Positions 1-14,116 of a stretch of 64,000 nt of DNA are shown piece by piece. The stretch lies in the NCBI GenBank assembly GCA_001466705.2, contig LATX02000133.1, positions 248,001 to 312,000 of the forward strand, in the 5' to 3' direction. The notes under the pieces are model-generated. The model saw only the letters and a list, made by a program, of their open reading frames with translations, ran no database searches and was not told the origin of the DNA. The position numbers were made by a program, and so were the translations under genes. This stretch comes from Moniliophthora roreri (lineage: Eukaryota; Basidiomycota; Agaricomycetes; Agaricales; Marasmiaceae). How positions within the stretch are numbered: position 1 is the first letter of the stretch; each line of letters begins with the position of its first letter.

Positions 1-1334
<1,334 letters not shown>

Positions 1335-2190
1335 TCTGAATTCTGTACAAACTGTAATTGAGCCGACAATGATATGTTTTCTGATGTCCCGATATAACCT
1401 GCCGTTGTGAGCACAATTGGGACTGCATAGATATGATACATAGAGTACCACTCGGATCCGCAGTTGCAGTCTAGTCTGAGATACGATGATGTTCAGATGA
1501 TGCGAGAAGCAGAATTGATTAAAGCGTTCTATAAGGATACAAATCCACGCTATTTTGAGTTTATTCGACGTGAGTGCCGCCGTTAGATATTTTCCAGTGA
1601 GAAAACGTCCGACTAAAGAATCCATTGGATACTATCATCACTAAGTCACCGTCCTTTCTCGCAGACCAACGATACCCGATCGTATATGATACGTTTGTGC
1701 AGGGTAGATTTAAGCAGGTCCATACTAGCTTTTCGTCAGATACCATAGAGAGAGTACATGACCCTATAATAACTTACGGATGTATGAAATTTGAATTTAT
1801 TCCGATGACATACCTCTAAGTACCGTGCGTGAAGCCCTTTCGTCGCTGTCAGTTAACTTTTTGCCCTATCAGCCCTAACCGCCCCCACACCTTCTGCCCC
1901 AGCTCTGCCCTGTCTGTGTTCGTCGTTTGGTATCTGTTAAGAATAGCGATCAGTGGTGATGTTCAGGTCAAGAGAGACTTGAAACTCGCATGGCGTGCCA
2001 GTGAGGTGATTGGATATCGCGTCAATAAAGCACGACGAGTCACTGAATACAAACAAGACCCTTCGTGTTCCATCCGATCTTCCACGTTCTTTTCCAACTA
2101 ACGTTAGAAAGTTAGCCTAGAGTGCATTAGTAAGCCAAAGGCGAAAGGCGCACTGAAGGATACAGTCGTGGGCGGGTAGGGCATGCAATC
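1335..2190. other. Intergenic, no gene recognised
   Basis: Downstream of the aminopeptidase. Only short open frames without recognisable motifs were seen here. Confidence 0.5.
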
Positions 2191-2475
2191 TCATATGGCT
2201 AGCACCCGATCGTTCCAATCAAGCGTAGTGATGCACACACCGGAAGAAGCTATTGCTGGCGGCATATTCCTTGGAGACAACTCGTTCTTTTGGCAGATGA
2301 TGAACAGGATTTCAGTTGGCATACGACGGATTGGTGATAATAGAAAGCAGTGTCTCCTTCCTTCAGCTTGCTCTGGAACTTTAGTCCTAAACCTGTTCAT
2401 CTCGGATTGGGATTCCTTCAACTCCCCGGGCCATTCGCTGCCCAGGAGGTATTCGTTTGATTCGAAACTACTCAT
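2191..2475 (-). pseudogene. F-box protein N-terminal fragment
   Basis: The minus strand encodes a short charged stretch followed by LLSPIRRMPTEILFIICQ. This matches the opening of the F-box in agaricomycete F-box/LRR proteins, where LLAPIHKAPSEILHHIF is the equivalent in the intact gene at 44357-46216. After the F-box start the reading frame ends with no LRR region nearby, so this is a remnant. It resembles the fragment at 30958-32184, which shares the phrase PTEIL followed by a NxLSPxxxPP-type continuation. F-box proteins are substrate adaptors of SCF ubiquitin ligases; this copy is probably non-functional. Confidence 0.55.
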
Positions 2476-2662
2476 TCATACACCTTTGGTCTGCCAGTCC
2501 TATTAGCTTCGGTTATTTCGTGATTTCTTTTGCACATTTTAATTTAACTGACCCTTTACACTTCGCATGCTTTACGATTCAAAAACCTGAGCGGAAGCGA
2601 CTAGAAAGCTAAAGCGTCTGAATCAGATAGATAGCAGATAGATTCCAGCTCACTGCCGACTC

Positions 2663-3261
2663 ATGTCGAGGTTGCCCTCAACGTTCACCAGTCTTTATCG
2701 TCTATTTCTTCGCACAACGTCTGCTTCAGTCCTTCATTACTCTCCGGCAACTCGCAACCTTCGTCAACTGTGGCGGCCAGTCTTCGTTGACGTAGCCCAA
2801 AATATCAAGAAAATTCAAGATGATGCGACAGCTGCTTCATCACGGCGAGAGATGCAGAAATATATAGAAGAGTGGGAGAGTCGAAGTGCGTAGAAAGCTC
2901 TTGTCATATTCGATGTGGCTTATACCATTAAAAAGTGGACAACACGTTGAAATTCCTCTACACCTCTGCTACATCTCGAGGTCTTTCTCATCGGGTTATT
3001 CGAAATCTCTCCCTCTTGGTACTTAGCGAGTACCAGCGAAATTCGGTCAAACTTCCTGTTTGGAACCCTCGATTGGCACCCGACTCGAACGAGTATAGCA
3101 TAGAAATGACCCACAAAAATATGAACAAGTTGGAGAAACGACAGCATGCCAAGGAGTTCGATAAGAAAGCAGTCAATGCTTTGGACCAGGTAATAAGGAT
3201 GGCGGAGGGACGCGACAAGATCTCCTTTGGGAGGATGATGGTGAAGGGGAAGATTCGTTGA
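2663..3261 (+). CDS. LYR-motif-like small mitochondrial protein
   Basis: Two exons (2663-2885 and 2936-3261) join in frame to give 182 residues. The N terminus is basic and hydroxylated, with the phrase SLYRLFLR containing an L-Y-R tripeptide. An Arg-rich helix (NLRQLWRPVF) and a segment rich in basic residues toward the C terminus follow. LYR proteins are small helical mitochondrial factors for Fe-S cluster and respiratory complex assembly, and a mitochondrial location would suit this N terminus. The precise subfamily is not recognised; it may belong to the fungal DUF1763-like or Cup1-N-like LYR groups. The intron has GTGCGT and AAAAG boundaries. The alternative is an unrelated fungal protein with a chance LYR tripeptide. 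Confidence 0.6.
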
Positions 3262-3759
3262 TGTCGCTGTCTTTGCCAATGACGGGGTCACCAAGGAATA
3301 GCCCACTCTGGATATACGAGGTTGGATGACCACTGAAACTCTCCGCTAGCTTCGTATGCTCCTCGATGCTTCATCCGAGGATAATAGTGGAGGCAACCTG
3401 TGACAAGACATAGACGAAGAATATAACTGTCCTTCCACTCTCGACGGAGCTCAATATTCTTGCCACATTGTGTCTCTTATATGGTAATTGCAATACCTTC
3501 AAAGACAGCTTTCCATCTCCCATCATCAAGGGCAACAACTCTGCATTCTTTTATATTCTTCTCGGGTTGCGAATGACTACTAGATAATATTTGTCCAGGT
3601 GGTGGCTTGTTTCCTGAAGTGGATTGGTTTTCTCATTGTCCCAACCGTGGCCACCAGTCACGTTATAGACGCTTTGTCTTCCCATGTTGCTACTTATACA
3701 GCACCACTGTGAGCCTCTGTGTTGTATCCATATCACTTCTGGAGTGCTGACTTCCGTAG
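3262..3759. other. Intergenic, nothing recognised
   Basis: About 500 bases between the LYR-type gene and the FunK1 relic. No supported gene was seen on either strand. Confidence 0.5.
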
Positions 3760-5833
3760 ATGAGCACAACAACCATTCCATTCACCTCTAATCACTACGT
3801 GCGGGACCTGCGTATGACTGGAGTCGGCAACCAAATGAGAGACAAATTCGTTGAGCCGACCCTATTCCTCGAAGAGTTTCTTCCCATCCCCGCGCTTCCC
3901 GTTCCAGAATTTGGAGCGGAACAGAAGGCAAAGTTTCGAAAGGCTAGCGAAATGAGCGAAGCGGGCGAGATTGCCATGTATGAGCCATTTGTACGTCGTT
4001 GGGTCGACAGCTGAGAAATAGGTCGACTGACTCCTTGAACTAGATCCTTGCTACGACCGAGTTCTGTCCTACACTCTCACTGAGCGATACTCACAAGTAT
4101 CCGGACGATATCACTTGGGTCCATCAGCCTGGCCTAATCAAGCCTGATATTTGTGCACGATTAGGCCCAACCCTAACCAATGAAGCCACAGACATATCTA
4201 CTACAGAGCTATGTTTAAGAGGTCACTCTGTCGCCGGATAGTGACCTCGATCTCTTCGACGATCCTACTGACGCTTCATCGACATCAGGCAGTGAAACTC
4301 CATTCAAGGCCATATCTCGCGATCCCACAGATGTTCTCGCACAGCTAGCCACTTATGCAGGTGCCCAATTAGCCAGTCAACCTCGCACTCATTGCTTCTC
4401 AATTCACTTCACTAGACACCACGTACGCTTGTTTAGATGGGACCGCTCAGGCGCGATCGTCACTCGTCGCGTTCCCTTTGCAGAAGAGACCTACCTTGTG
4501 GATTCTCTGTGGCGTTATAGCCACGCCGCAAGGCAGGATCAAGGTTACGATCCTTTCGTCACTGAAGTTGGAGAAGATGATGGCATTAACGTGCAGAATG
4601 TTCGATCCGCGTTGAAACTTGATGAACATGCAAGAATTTGGAGATTTCAGGTAACCTCCAGAGACAACGATCGTTTCTTTTACGGTCTGTTGATACCTCC
4701 GAGACACCCTTCGCCATGTATCCCGACTGGCCGATGTACACAGGGATCGCCGGTGGTCGATGAGAACGGCGAACTTGCGTACCTCAAGGAAACGTGGCGA
4801 GGAATCAAGCCTCATGCGAAAATCGAAGGAGAGGTATACGAGACTCTCCATGCGGCAAGTGTGTCTAACATCCCGACTGTCATCGCCAGTGGGGATGCGA
4901 AGGGAAAGTGGCAATGCACAGTCACGGAAGTTGAAAGGGTACCAACATTACTTCATAGCGTTCCGAGAAGTCGGTCGCAGTCTGAACGAATGTGTCATCC
5001 CATGAGTTAGTAACCGCGTTCAAAGACACTATTCAGGTATGTGGATATCCCAGGTAACAAAGCTCATCACGATGCATACGCCAGAGCGGGCATCCTGCAC
5101 TGTGATGTCAGCCTCGGAAACATTTTTATAACCAAAACTGGTGGTCTGCTTATTGATTGGGATCTTAGCAAGAATATCCGCGAGTTCGGAAACAACGAGT
5201 TTGAGCTAACGGTATGCACCTTCTACTTTTCGACGTTTGTGACTGCTCACTCTCACTTTCTGTTTATCTCAGGGTACCTGGCAGTTCATCTCTGCACGAT
5301 TACTTTCAACAAGGACCCCTCAAGGTGCTCCACACATGCTCGCTGACGACTTGGAGTCATTCTACCACGTGCTATGCTACCTTACTCTGCTTTCTGGACA
5401 GCATAACCTCTCCCCGTCCGCCGTATTTGCCCAGATTTCCGATGTATACAATGATCGATGGGTTTATCGTGGTCGAATGGCAGGAGGCACACGCAAAATA
5501 GGGTGCTTCAAAGACAGATGAATGAGAGGTAAGGCTAGTCTCGCTGAGGGGCCTGTGAGGGACTTGGTCATTAGTTTAGAGGATGTGTTCGTGGGACGTT
5601 ACCATTCTGATGGCGTACAGGGTATGCAGGAACTGTGCACCCATAGATGGATACTTGAGCAGTTCAATAATGCTCTGCTGGATCCAGGTAGGCTCAAAGT
5701 TGCACCTGTGGCGCGTGATGTCGAGATTCGGAAACCCTGCGACACGCAGAAAGCGTATCTGGAAATCAAGAGGCAACTCCCAGGATCGGAAGTGGATCGA
5801 TTTGTGCCATCGCTCAAACGACGGAAGGTGTGA
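3760..5833 (+). pseudogene. FunK1-type fungal protein kinase, multiply disrupted
   Basis: The remains of a FunK1-family kinase, a family greatly expanded in agaricomycetes. Recognisable parts in order are: the N-terminal region from 3760; a segment near 4360-4460 reading YAGAQLASQPRTH and LFRWDRSGAIVTR; the catalytic loop HCDVSLGNIFI near 5100, an HRD-like loop with Cys for Arg; LIDWDLSK, the DFG equivalent; and GTWQFISARLL and ADDLESFYHVL after an intron. The frame breaks several times. A likely one-base insertion lies near 4217, another near 4938, further shifts lie around 4990-5060, and an in-frame TGA is at 5519-5521. The 3' part ends in a basic tail. Introns alone do not repair these breaks, so I call it a pseudogene. 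Sequencing error is the alternative. Confidence 0.72.
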
Positions 5834-5989
5834 CTGCGATGGTTCACTTGTATATAAGTTAACGATCACAGGATTGGATTTTTAGAGCAGAGAAATGAGC
5901 ATTACTGTCTGTCCGTCTGATATGTGTAACTAATAGATACTGCACATTGTGTACCATGATTAAAGCTTGTTGCGATTAGGTATATCAAC

Positions 5990-8900
5990 TCATGAGCGTC
6001 CACCTTTCTTCTTCTTGTTGACCACCTTGAATCCTCCCCATTCCGATGTTTGAGGCTTGGGTTGGGCCTTCACAACATCCGCAATAGAAATTGGTTTCGC
6101 AGAACTGGCGCCTGCCGCACCGTTCTTTGACCTAGCAACAGCATCGGCCTTTCTCTTGCTGACAAAATCAGCTGCAAATCGTCTGCCATCCAGAGTCGTA
6201 GAGTTGGCGTAAATGAGATCGGAAATGATCTCTGTCGTAGAAGGGTCAGGATCAAGAGGGAAAGAGAGTAGCATCGACATTATTTCTTCGACTGGGAATT
6301 TAAGTCAGCATTGCGAGCAGACCCAAGAAATACAAACACGGACCATTGACAGTATTGTTTAGACCCTTCATATTGTCTGCGAGCCATCTCATGAAATCGT
6401 TGGAGGGAGGAAGAGGGAAATCTTCTGCTTTTGATACATTAGAGGGTGGTGGTTTGGCAGCGGACGTAGCAGGTCTCGCAGCAGGGGGAGCCCCGTTAAC
6501 ACGTGGCGTAGATGTGGAGTTTGCAGTAGAAGCAGAAGGTTGAACAGGGGGTCGGGGCGGGGCGTTTGCTGTAGACATGGCTTTGCCGCTAGGTCCGACA
6601 GTAGTCCAAGCATTGCCTTGTGTTGGTGGAGGTGCCTAACGATACGGGTAAGTCAACTTTCCTGCAAAGGCCGGTGGAATTCAACTCACCCTATTGGTAC
6701 TCTCGGCATAAGGCCTTCGAACAGCTGGGGCTTCCTTCACGGCGGCAGTCTTCTTTCTCCTCTCCTCCTCTTCCTGAATCTCTTTCATGGTTTTCGGCCT
6801 AGCGGCGGTCGACTTGGCTGCTGTTGTCCAAACCGCTGGTGGACTTTGCTGGGTTGGTGTAGGTGCCGCTGCCGCTGCAGAGGTCTCTTTGGGAGGCACA
6901 GTCACGGAACTCTTTCCAGCCTGAGACGTCGGTAGCCCCCATGAAGTTGTGAAGGATTGGATATCCTCAGTAGCGTTGGCGTTTGCACGAGCTGCACGTT
7001 CTCTCTCGCGCTCTACAGCCTTGCGGGCCTCGGCCTTCTTTGCCTCGGCGTCCTGAATCTGGCGCAGACTCGTGGCAGCTTTCTTTGCATCGTCGTCCTT
7101 GGCCCATGCTGCCTTAGGTGCCGCTGCCGCTGCCGGCTGAGGAGATGTCTGAGCAGTAGCGGTGATTGGTTCTACGGGAGAGGATGCCTGTACTGGGGGT
7201 TGAGACGTGGGTTTCGCCTTGCTCTTTGTCGATGGAGGTGGTGCCGGGGGCGGTGCTTCAGCGACGGGCGGCGGAACAGCAGTAGCGGCAGCAACGAGTT
7301 GTTCTGAGGGATCAGGAGATGCCTGTATCTCAGGCTCCGGGGAGGGCTCCGCAGGAATCTCGATAACTACTTCATCCTTGATAATAGCAACTTCCTCAGC
7401 CACATTGTCTGTAACTGCGCTGTCGGGTTCAATGCTCTCAGAGACACTCTGGACTGGCGTTGGTTCAATGGTTTGGGAAACTGATGGACTAGGCTCGGTG
7501 ACATTTCCCCACGGAGATGGTTGTGTTTGCAAGGGTGGAAGGACGGTCGTATTCGACGAGGTCGGATGCGGTGGATCAAACGGTCCGGGGCGTTTGGCGA
7601 TAGGCGGGTCTAAAGCTCCCCAAGGTGAAACTGAGACCGATTCTGTGCCATTGTTTGCCGGGAGTTGACTCTGTGCCCTGGCATCAAAGATATCAGGAAC
7701 AGCAGTTGGTATCTGTTGGCTGGGGACGAATTGCGAAGAAGATGGATGAGGATGTGACTGTGCAGGAAGGTCATTGTACATTAAACCACCCATAGGGCGG
7801 CTGAATCCTCCAATTAATTTGTCCTGCGATAATCCATGCTGTGTCCCAGGTGTTCCATAACCAAAATCGTTGACGCGGTAAGGTGAGTTACTGGCCGATA
7901 CATCCGAGAAGGAGTTACTTCCGAGGGGCGCGTTCCTGACCAAATTGCTACCAAAACCAGGCTGATAGTTCGACGAGTCTGCCGAGCCGCGTCCCCCACT
8001 TAACGGATCATAATTGGCACCTGTGTTCCACGGCCCGGGAGCAGTAGTGAAGGCCCCATTCATGCCAAATCCGTTGTCGAGTGTAGCGCCTCTAGAGGGC
8101 AACACATTATTGAAACCCGGTGACCTGTATTCAGCGGTTTCGCCGTACGTGTTTCGCCGTCCCAATGCAGGTGAAGCATCCCCGGCTATTCCGAACCCTG
8201 TAACACGACCTCCGCCAATGTCACCGGCACCAAACTGACCAACTCGCCCACCAAACGCCGAAGGGTCTGGTGACCCGTTACCAAATCTGCCACCACCAAA
8301 TGATGATGCCGGGGAATCTGAGGGGTTCGAGCCGGTGTAGGAGTCAAGAGTAGTGCTACGTATGGAACGTATAGGTGATGGTTGGTACGGATTATTGAAT
8401 ACACTGGGATCGCCAGCCATGCCAAATGGCGAGTCTGTGTGTCTCGCGAGACCAGGAGGCATGGGAGGCGCTATGGGTGAAAGGAAGATTTTGCCACCCC
8501 CAGTGCGCCTTGCCAACTCAGCTACACTGATCCACTCAGTGTCAATGGTGGTACGTTTCATGAGTAGATCAGGGGTGAAGTAGCCATCATCATTCCACTT
8601 TTGCATTAAGTCTGCACGGAAAGGACCTAAGAAAAACCCTGGTGTTAGCTTGAGTTCTTGTGTGATCAGGCCAGGCACCCTCACCTTGCACTTGACCTTG
8701 AGGATCCAGATATGACCATTCGACATTGGCAAGGTCTGCGAGTCCAGGGGGAGGTCCAGCAGCGGCAGCACTAGGTGAACTTGCTGCGTTTTGAGAGCTG
8801 TTTGGTTCCACGGAAAGGTGTGCCATGCCAGTTTCGATATTCTCCGACCCCTGTAGTGCCATACTACCAGTATCTGAGTTGGCGGGTGGTTCTGAGCGGT

Positions 8901-9835
8901 CCTGTGCTTCGACAGTCGGCTCAGTCTCTAGTCGACCTTCCTCTTCCTCTTCCCTGATCTCATTGTCTTCACCACCCGGCTCGCGAGTTACATTGAGTAC
9001 CGTTTTAACATGTCCTTCAGAGGCTCGCCTGCGAGCAGTCCAAGAGTCTCCACCATTCAAAACTCCATCAAAACTAGCTCCGTGCCCTATACGACGAGGA
9101 GATGGAAGACCGATATCACGCGGTGACGCTAGAGGTGCTTGACCACTCAGTGAAAGTTTGCGAGGTATTGTGGGTGCTTGGTCTAAGAAATGCTGAATTT
9201 TTCTGCAAAACTTGAAGGGAATTGATGACGCACCTGTACTATCTCTTCTTCGAGGCATGAGGCCCATGGAGCCATAACGTTCGCGGAGTGGGCTGCCCGT
9301 CGACGAACCGGTATTAGCATGGGATAGTCTAGGACGCTCAAGATTCTGGGTATTGAGACTAAGATAATCATTCGATTGTCGACGTCGAAGATCAGAATTA
9401 ACAGAAATTGCGAAAAGCTGGAATGGAAGTAAGGCAAAAAAAGAAAAAAAATCAAAAGGATGCAACATGCAGGATGATAATGACTGTCTTCACCTTTTTT
9501 TCAGCTTCTCCCATTTCACGCAATCCTACGGGATCTGTTCCAATTTCTCGTACGACACCTTCCCATCTCTCTACTTCAAGGCCAAGTCCACCCTTGCCAC
9601 CACCTTCTTTGTAAATTCGGAGCATTTCTTCCTTGGAATACCGGAAGGGATGAGCTTCGTCGTGTTTTTCTGGCATCTGCGGGGGTGCTGGTGATACAAG
9701 AGCTGAATAGGTTGACGCGTTTGCAGCCGGAGGGTTTGCACTTGGAGGAGGAGACGGAGGAGGCTGAGTACGCGACACCGATTGATGCTTTGGTCGCATC
9801 CATTCGGGGCCAAAATGCATAGTGGTAGTAGACAT
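5990..9835 (-). CDS. GYF-domain protein (PERQ/Smy2/GIGYF-like)
   Basis: A long, mostly disordered protein with one GYF domain, a fold that binds proline-rich peptides. Relatives (yeast Smy2/Syh1, animal GIGYF) act in translational repression, mRNA decay and vesicle transport. The start at 9835 gives MSTTTMHFGPEWMRP, typical of the family; an upstream ATG at 9895 is possible. The GYF domain spans an intron near 8635-8690: WSYLDPQGQVQ joins GPFRADLMQKWNDDGYF, which carries the GPF and W-x(4)-GYF signature. The central part is rich in Ser, Pro and Gly. A Lys/Glu/Arg-rich helix follows, around EIQEEEERRKK. The C terminus, EWGGFKVVNKKKKGG, is another family hallmark. At least five exons are evident. 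Confidence 0.88.
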
Positions 9836-10151
9836 TCTGAGGTTTGGATTGGTGAAAGTTGAGTGTAACTTTGATGACAAGATTTGTGAGTACAAGTCAG
9901 AGGTTTCTTACAAAATTCTCAGAGTTTGTGTCCTTAACACGTGGAAAAGTGCACGATACTCCGGCCTTTCCCTGTTATAATTTAAATAAGGGCAGCGAAA
10001 CGCCTTGAGGCTTGAACTGATTTTTTTCCACACACCCAAGAGGCTTGTTTTGATTGACATGGTATTACGAATTATATTCTAGGTGTAAGAGTATGGCATC
10101 ATACATCCCAAGTAGTTACCCACGAAATACAATAGCTCGTTTTACAGGGCT

Positions 10152-12649
10152 CTACACCAGTTTTACCCGCCACACGGGCATAGGTAACTCTGGTAAGGCA
10201 TTTGTTCAGCTCTGACGACAGAATAGGGAAAGGGAAGGACTACTGACCTTGTAGTTTTCGTGCCGTTGGAATGATGTAGGCAATGAGGAATATCACTCCA
10301 AATGTCAAGCAGAAGGCCGACACGATGTAGTATCCATCAGTCTCGGTTACGCACTCGCCACCAATCTCTTGACACATTGCCTTGCCATGGTCAGATACAC
10401 ATTCTCGGGCTTGATAGAGTACACGCATCAATGGACGTGGAAGCACAGAATAGTATGACCTTAATTACCTTTTACAGCAAATTCCAGTCCCGATTCCTCG
10501 ACTCTACAGGTTGCAACACTGAACATATCTACACCTGCAGACGTCCAATGTCAGAAATGGGAGGAATCACAACGTATTAAACTCACCCTTCAGTACGAAC
10601 CACTTAGGCCAGGTACCGCCAAGATTTGAGAATGTGTTGAGGAGCTAATTAAAACGTGTGTTAGCACAAGCTGGCATGAACAGTGATCAGCTCACAGTCA
10701 TGTAGGTTCCTCCGATCAGCGGGTCAGAGACGCGAGTATGGAAGGCCGATATGCCAACAAATTGTACCGTACTGGAACATCGTTAGAAGTAGTCAACCAA
10801 TGAGAGTACCTGAATGACTCACGAAGAGAATGAAGCCAAGACCGTGTAGCCAATTAGAAGGACGAAGAACGTAGTGCTGATTGGTGGTGTTGGGAAGTAG
10901 TATACGATGAGGGTCGCCATCAAACAAAATCCAAGCCGCGGCCAGAATGCAATCACCCAAGGTCGTAGCGGACGATCGCCTCTGGACCACTTGGCAGCAA
11001 GATATCCACCGAACAGCTGAAATGGGAAATCGACGAGGACCGCCAGGGCCAGATCTTCACGCTTAAAACCTTTTTCAATCATCTTGAGCGAGGAGGCAGC
11101 ATCGCTTGCAGCAAAGCCCAATTTTGCAAAAAAGTGGACGATGATGAGGGATTGTATGTCTAAGGATAAAAACTTTAATAGCTGAAGCACGAGAGCGAGA
11201 TCAACACTTACGCTTTAGTTTGCATATAGACCATATTGTCTTGTATACGCCCATGATGCTCATGTCGGCCTCAGTTGCGGGTTCTTTATCCTAGTATCCA
11301 CAATTAATACCCAAGAGATTCCAACAACAGAGTTGTAACACACCTCCTTCTTGAAGAAAAGCAACCACAAGGTGACTGCATAACAAACGACACTCCAGAA
11401 TTTAAGATACGCACTCAGCGTGAGATGCGGTATTCCCCATTTCTCACTGGATCCTCGCTGTCAGTGAGAAATGTGCTAGTAATGTGTTGCCTGTACGAAC
11501 CTGAACTCAACGCTGTTCAGGGCCAAGAAGACGGTGAAAGATGCAAAATAGCCAGTATTCAATCCCAGAGTCTGACACGTCGAAGCGTACGAAAGATTTT
11601 CATGAGAGAGAAGTGTGAGTGCCCAACCTTGCAAGAGACAATGAGCACAGCCGCTTAGAATATTAGGTTAAACCTACCATCCACAGCAATATCTATTCAT
11701 GGCTTCAGTAAAAAGCGCATGGTGCGAGCTATGTAACGCACCTTGTGTGGCGGAAATGAATACGAGGGATGTAAAAACGAACGTTAGCTCATAGACGTGA
11801 TTCGAGGGCTGTGTTGGTGTTTCAGGCTGTGCATCCATCTGAAGAGCAGGAAGTACTCACGTCTTCCATGAGTCTCGGTACATTGAAGGCGATATACAAC
11901 ATGAGCGTCCCGACCGTCAACTGCATTGGAATGATCCATGATTTGCGACGTCCAACTGAGGTGAAAAAGACCGAATCGACTATAGGTGACCAAAGCAGTT
12001 TGAGTGAATAAGGATAACTTGAAAGAGCGAACGTTGCTAGCTGAGAATAAGATAAATGGTCTTTCAGGAGGAAAGGAACCGATCCTAGAAAGTTGCTTAG
12101 ACGTTGAGTGAGACATGCATTCCGCACGTCACTCACCTAGAGCCAGTCCTAACTAACCAAGGAAGAATCATTCCAACTATGAGGAAATCGACATAAGCCG
12201 AGATGACAACGACAGCTTACTGGTACTCCTTGGATTAGATCTGGAGTTGTCGCTTAGTTTTTCATTGGGTTGATTAATCATTCAGTAGACAGCTCACATA
12301 GAACACATAATAATGCCATAGCCCTCTTATCTCTTGCAGATATAGGCCGCTTAGAGAGGTCTTCTTCCGAACGGGATTCCAGGCCTTCGCGAGCCCTCCG
12401 TCTTTCGTCTTCATCTAATAGATTCAACTCCACATCATCCTCTCCTTGCAATCCTAACCGGTTTGAATGAGGTCTTGCGGTGATGGGTGTTCTTGGACCG
12501 ACATGACTGCCATCTACAGAAGAAGTTACTGCCATCGAGGGGTCAGCAGAAAGCTTCATATGCTGATCCTCTATTGCTGGTGAATGCTTCTTAGCACTTT
12601 TAGGAGAGTTTTTACGCGACTTTGAGGATTTGTTACGGCGAGTCGACAT
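10152..12649 (-). CDS. Acetyl-CoA transporter, SLC33A1/AT-1 family
   Basis: A multispan membrane transporter of the major facilitator type that in animals imports acetyl-CoA into the ER lumen. A hydrophilic, phosphorylatable N-terminal tail starts MSTRRNKSSKSRKNS at 12649. Membrane segments then follow in small exons. Family phrases visible are LSYSQLATFALSSYPYSLKLLWSPIVDS with a following RRKSW (12000-12100), AKLGFAASDAASSLKMIEKG (about 11060-11130), GGYLAAKWSRGDRPL, and DPLIGGTYMTLLNTFSNLGGTWPKW (about 10590-10730). A Cys-rich luminal loop near 10330-10400 and a last helix end the protein. The final exon is short (10152-10189). Splicing a 58-nt intron (10190-10247) gives the family-like ending LPMPVWRV in place of an immediate stop. 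The alternative end is at 10240. Confidence 0.88.
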
Positions 12650-14049
12650 GCATAAAAAAAAAGGAGGGTGCCGGAGGAGAGTCTGTACACAAGTAGGTGG
12701 GTCGCTGGTGGGTGGTAACCTGAGAAAGCTGCGAAACGAAATGCGGGAGTTGAGACGTGTAGTACCGTACTGACACGACTTCAAGTCAGCGCTAGTCCCG
12801 ACTTTGTTTGGATCGGAATGAGTTGGTAAACAAACTAAACACGTGTATATGCCACGACGCGCACTATCCGGACATTGACCAAAAACCACCATCATCGGCG
12901 ATTTGCGACTCGATATCGCTCCTCATGATAACTCGGTCATTGTCTCTAATTGCTCCAAGTATCTTGGAAATGAAGCTCAAAATACCGCCTTTTGAAAAGT
13001 GCCGATATTGGCATTTAAGCCAAGTTCCGAGTGGCTCGCATCCTCAGATTCTGGATTTCCAAGTGAATCGGTCCTACGCCATATGGCATATGCACTCTTT
13101 ACCGATTCAAACGCAAAATCTGCTGACAGGTATCCAGAAAATGAGCTGGTCTGTACCCGGCTTTCTCTTTGTTCTTAATTTTGAAGATACTCAATCACCA
13201 ATCTGTGTCAACTCTGCGTCAACGTTACTCTATCATTCCCGGCGGGCGTGCTACCGGACTCCCCTAGAATTGCTGACCGCGAGATTTTCCGCCGACTGAA
13301 GAAGGAAGCACACCTGGTGACTTTGGGCACGAGCCTCTTTCCCGCGGAACATAGCAACAAGTCCGTTCAAACTTGACGCGTAATTGGGTAAAGCAGGCAC
13401 GGTATAGGAAGCACTGCAGGGACAGGTCTTTCGCCAGGCTGCTTTGACTTACAGCAAGAGGTGTGCTACCTGCCCTGGTCGTAATGGGACAATAAAGACC
13501 AGAGCGCCTATGATATCGATGGGTGCTGTGTTCCAGAGTGTTCCATGTATCTGGCAATCCCGCGGCGCGAACGGGCTCTTTTCATTCATCCAAGCGGACG
13601 CCGAAGGCCGAGGTCAAGAACGATCATGATCAGGAGTACTTCCGTACTTCCGTACGTCCTGTCTGGGATGATTACCAGGTGCAGCTCCGCCACGCTTCTT
13701 GGGTTGTCTTGAAAAGGCATCGATATCCAATCACTATCAAATTCAGTAGTTGGAACTCATTCTCGCTGTCACCTGAAATTAGCCTTCTTGTGCCAAGGTT
13801 CGGCCGGTCTCATCTTGTCTCGAAATGTCGATATACATGCGCAGTTGTAGGCAGTTCTATGGTGATACAGCCTATGACGTCTTTTCGGTTCTTCCTGTTA
13901 AAGTTGTGAAGAATTAACAAAATTTGTAACAGCCCTGCAGCTCGAGTTCCACGTGAACCGAACTTTATACGAGATGATGCACAATTATTGGACGGCGCTT
14001 TTGAACTCGCTGTCGAGATCTGACTGTAGTGCCAGGGGTCGGGAAGGGA
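12650..14049. other. Long intergenic stretch, no gene recognised
   Basis: About 1.4 kb between the divergent transporter and P450 genes. Open frames of 60-160 codons occur on both strands but show no family motifs and do not join across plausible introns. A short triplicated phrase (TTCCGTAC-like) occurs near 13637-13657. The stretch probably contains both promoters. Confidence 0.45.
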
Positions 14050-14055
14050 TATAAA
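14050..14055 (+). promoter_or_regulatory. TATA box of the P450 gene
   Basis: TATAAA lies 62-67 bases upstream of the ATG at 14117, a usual distance for a fungal core promoter. The call rests on position and sequence only. Confidence 0.45.
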
Positions 14056-14116
14056 GTAGTCCGCGATTTTTGAGACATCAAAGAAATCCCCGCCCCCTCT
14101 CGCCTCACGATTCAAA

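Noticed and set aside
7207..7668. Plus-strand Gly/Ser-rich open frame
   Set aside because: Antisense shadow of the Pro/Ala-rich part of the GYF-domain gene.
10240..10446. Transporter reading frame ending at the TAG near 10240 as the true C terminus
   Set aside because: A 58-nt intron with a good donor and acceptor gives a further exon whose ending matches the family better.
12808..13299. Plus-strand open frame of 163 codons upstream of the P450
   Set aside because: No motif, odd composition, partly antisense to the transporter 5' end, and no extension through plausible introns.
13264..13909. Overlapping open frames that look faintly hydrophobic, as if from a transporter remnant
   Set aside because: No consistent family phrase could be read in any frame on either strand.
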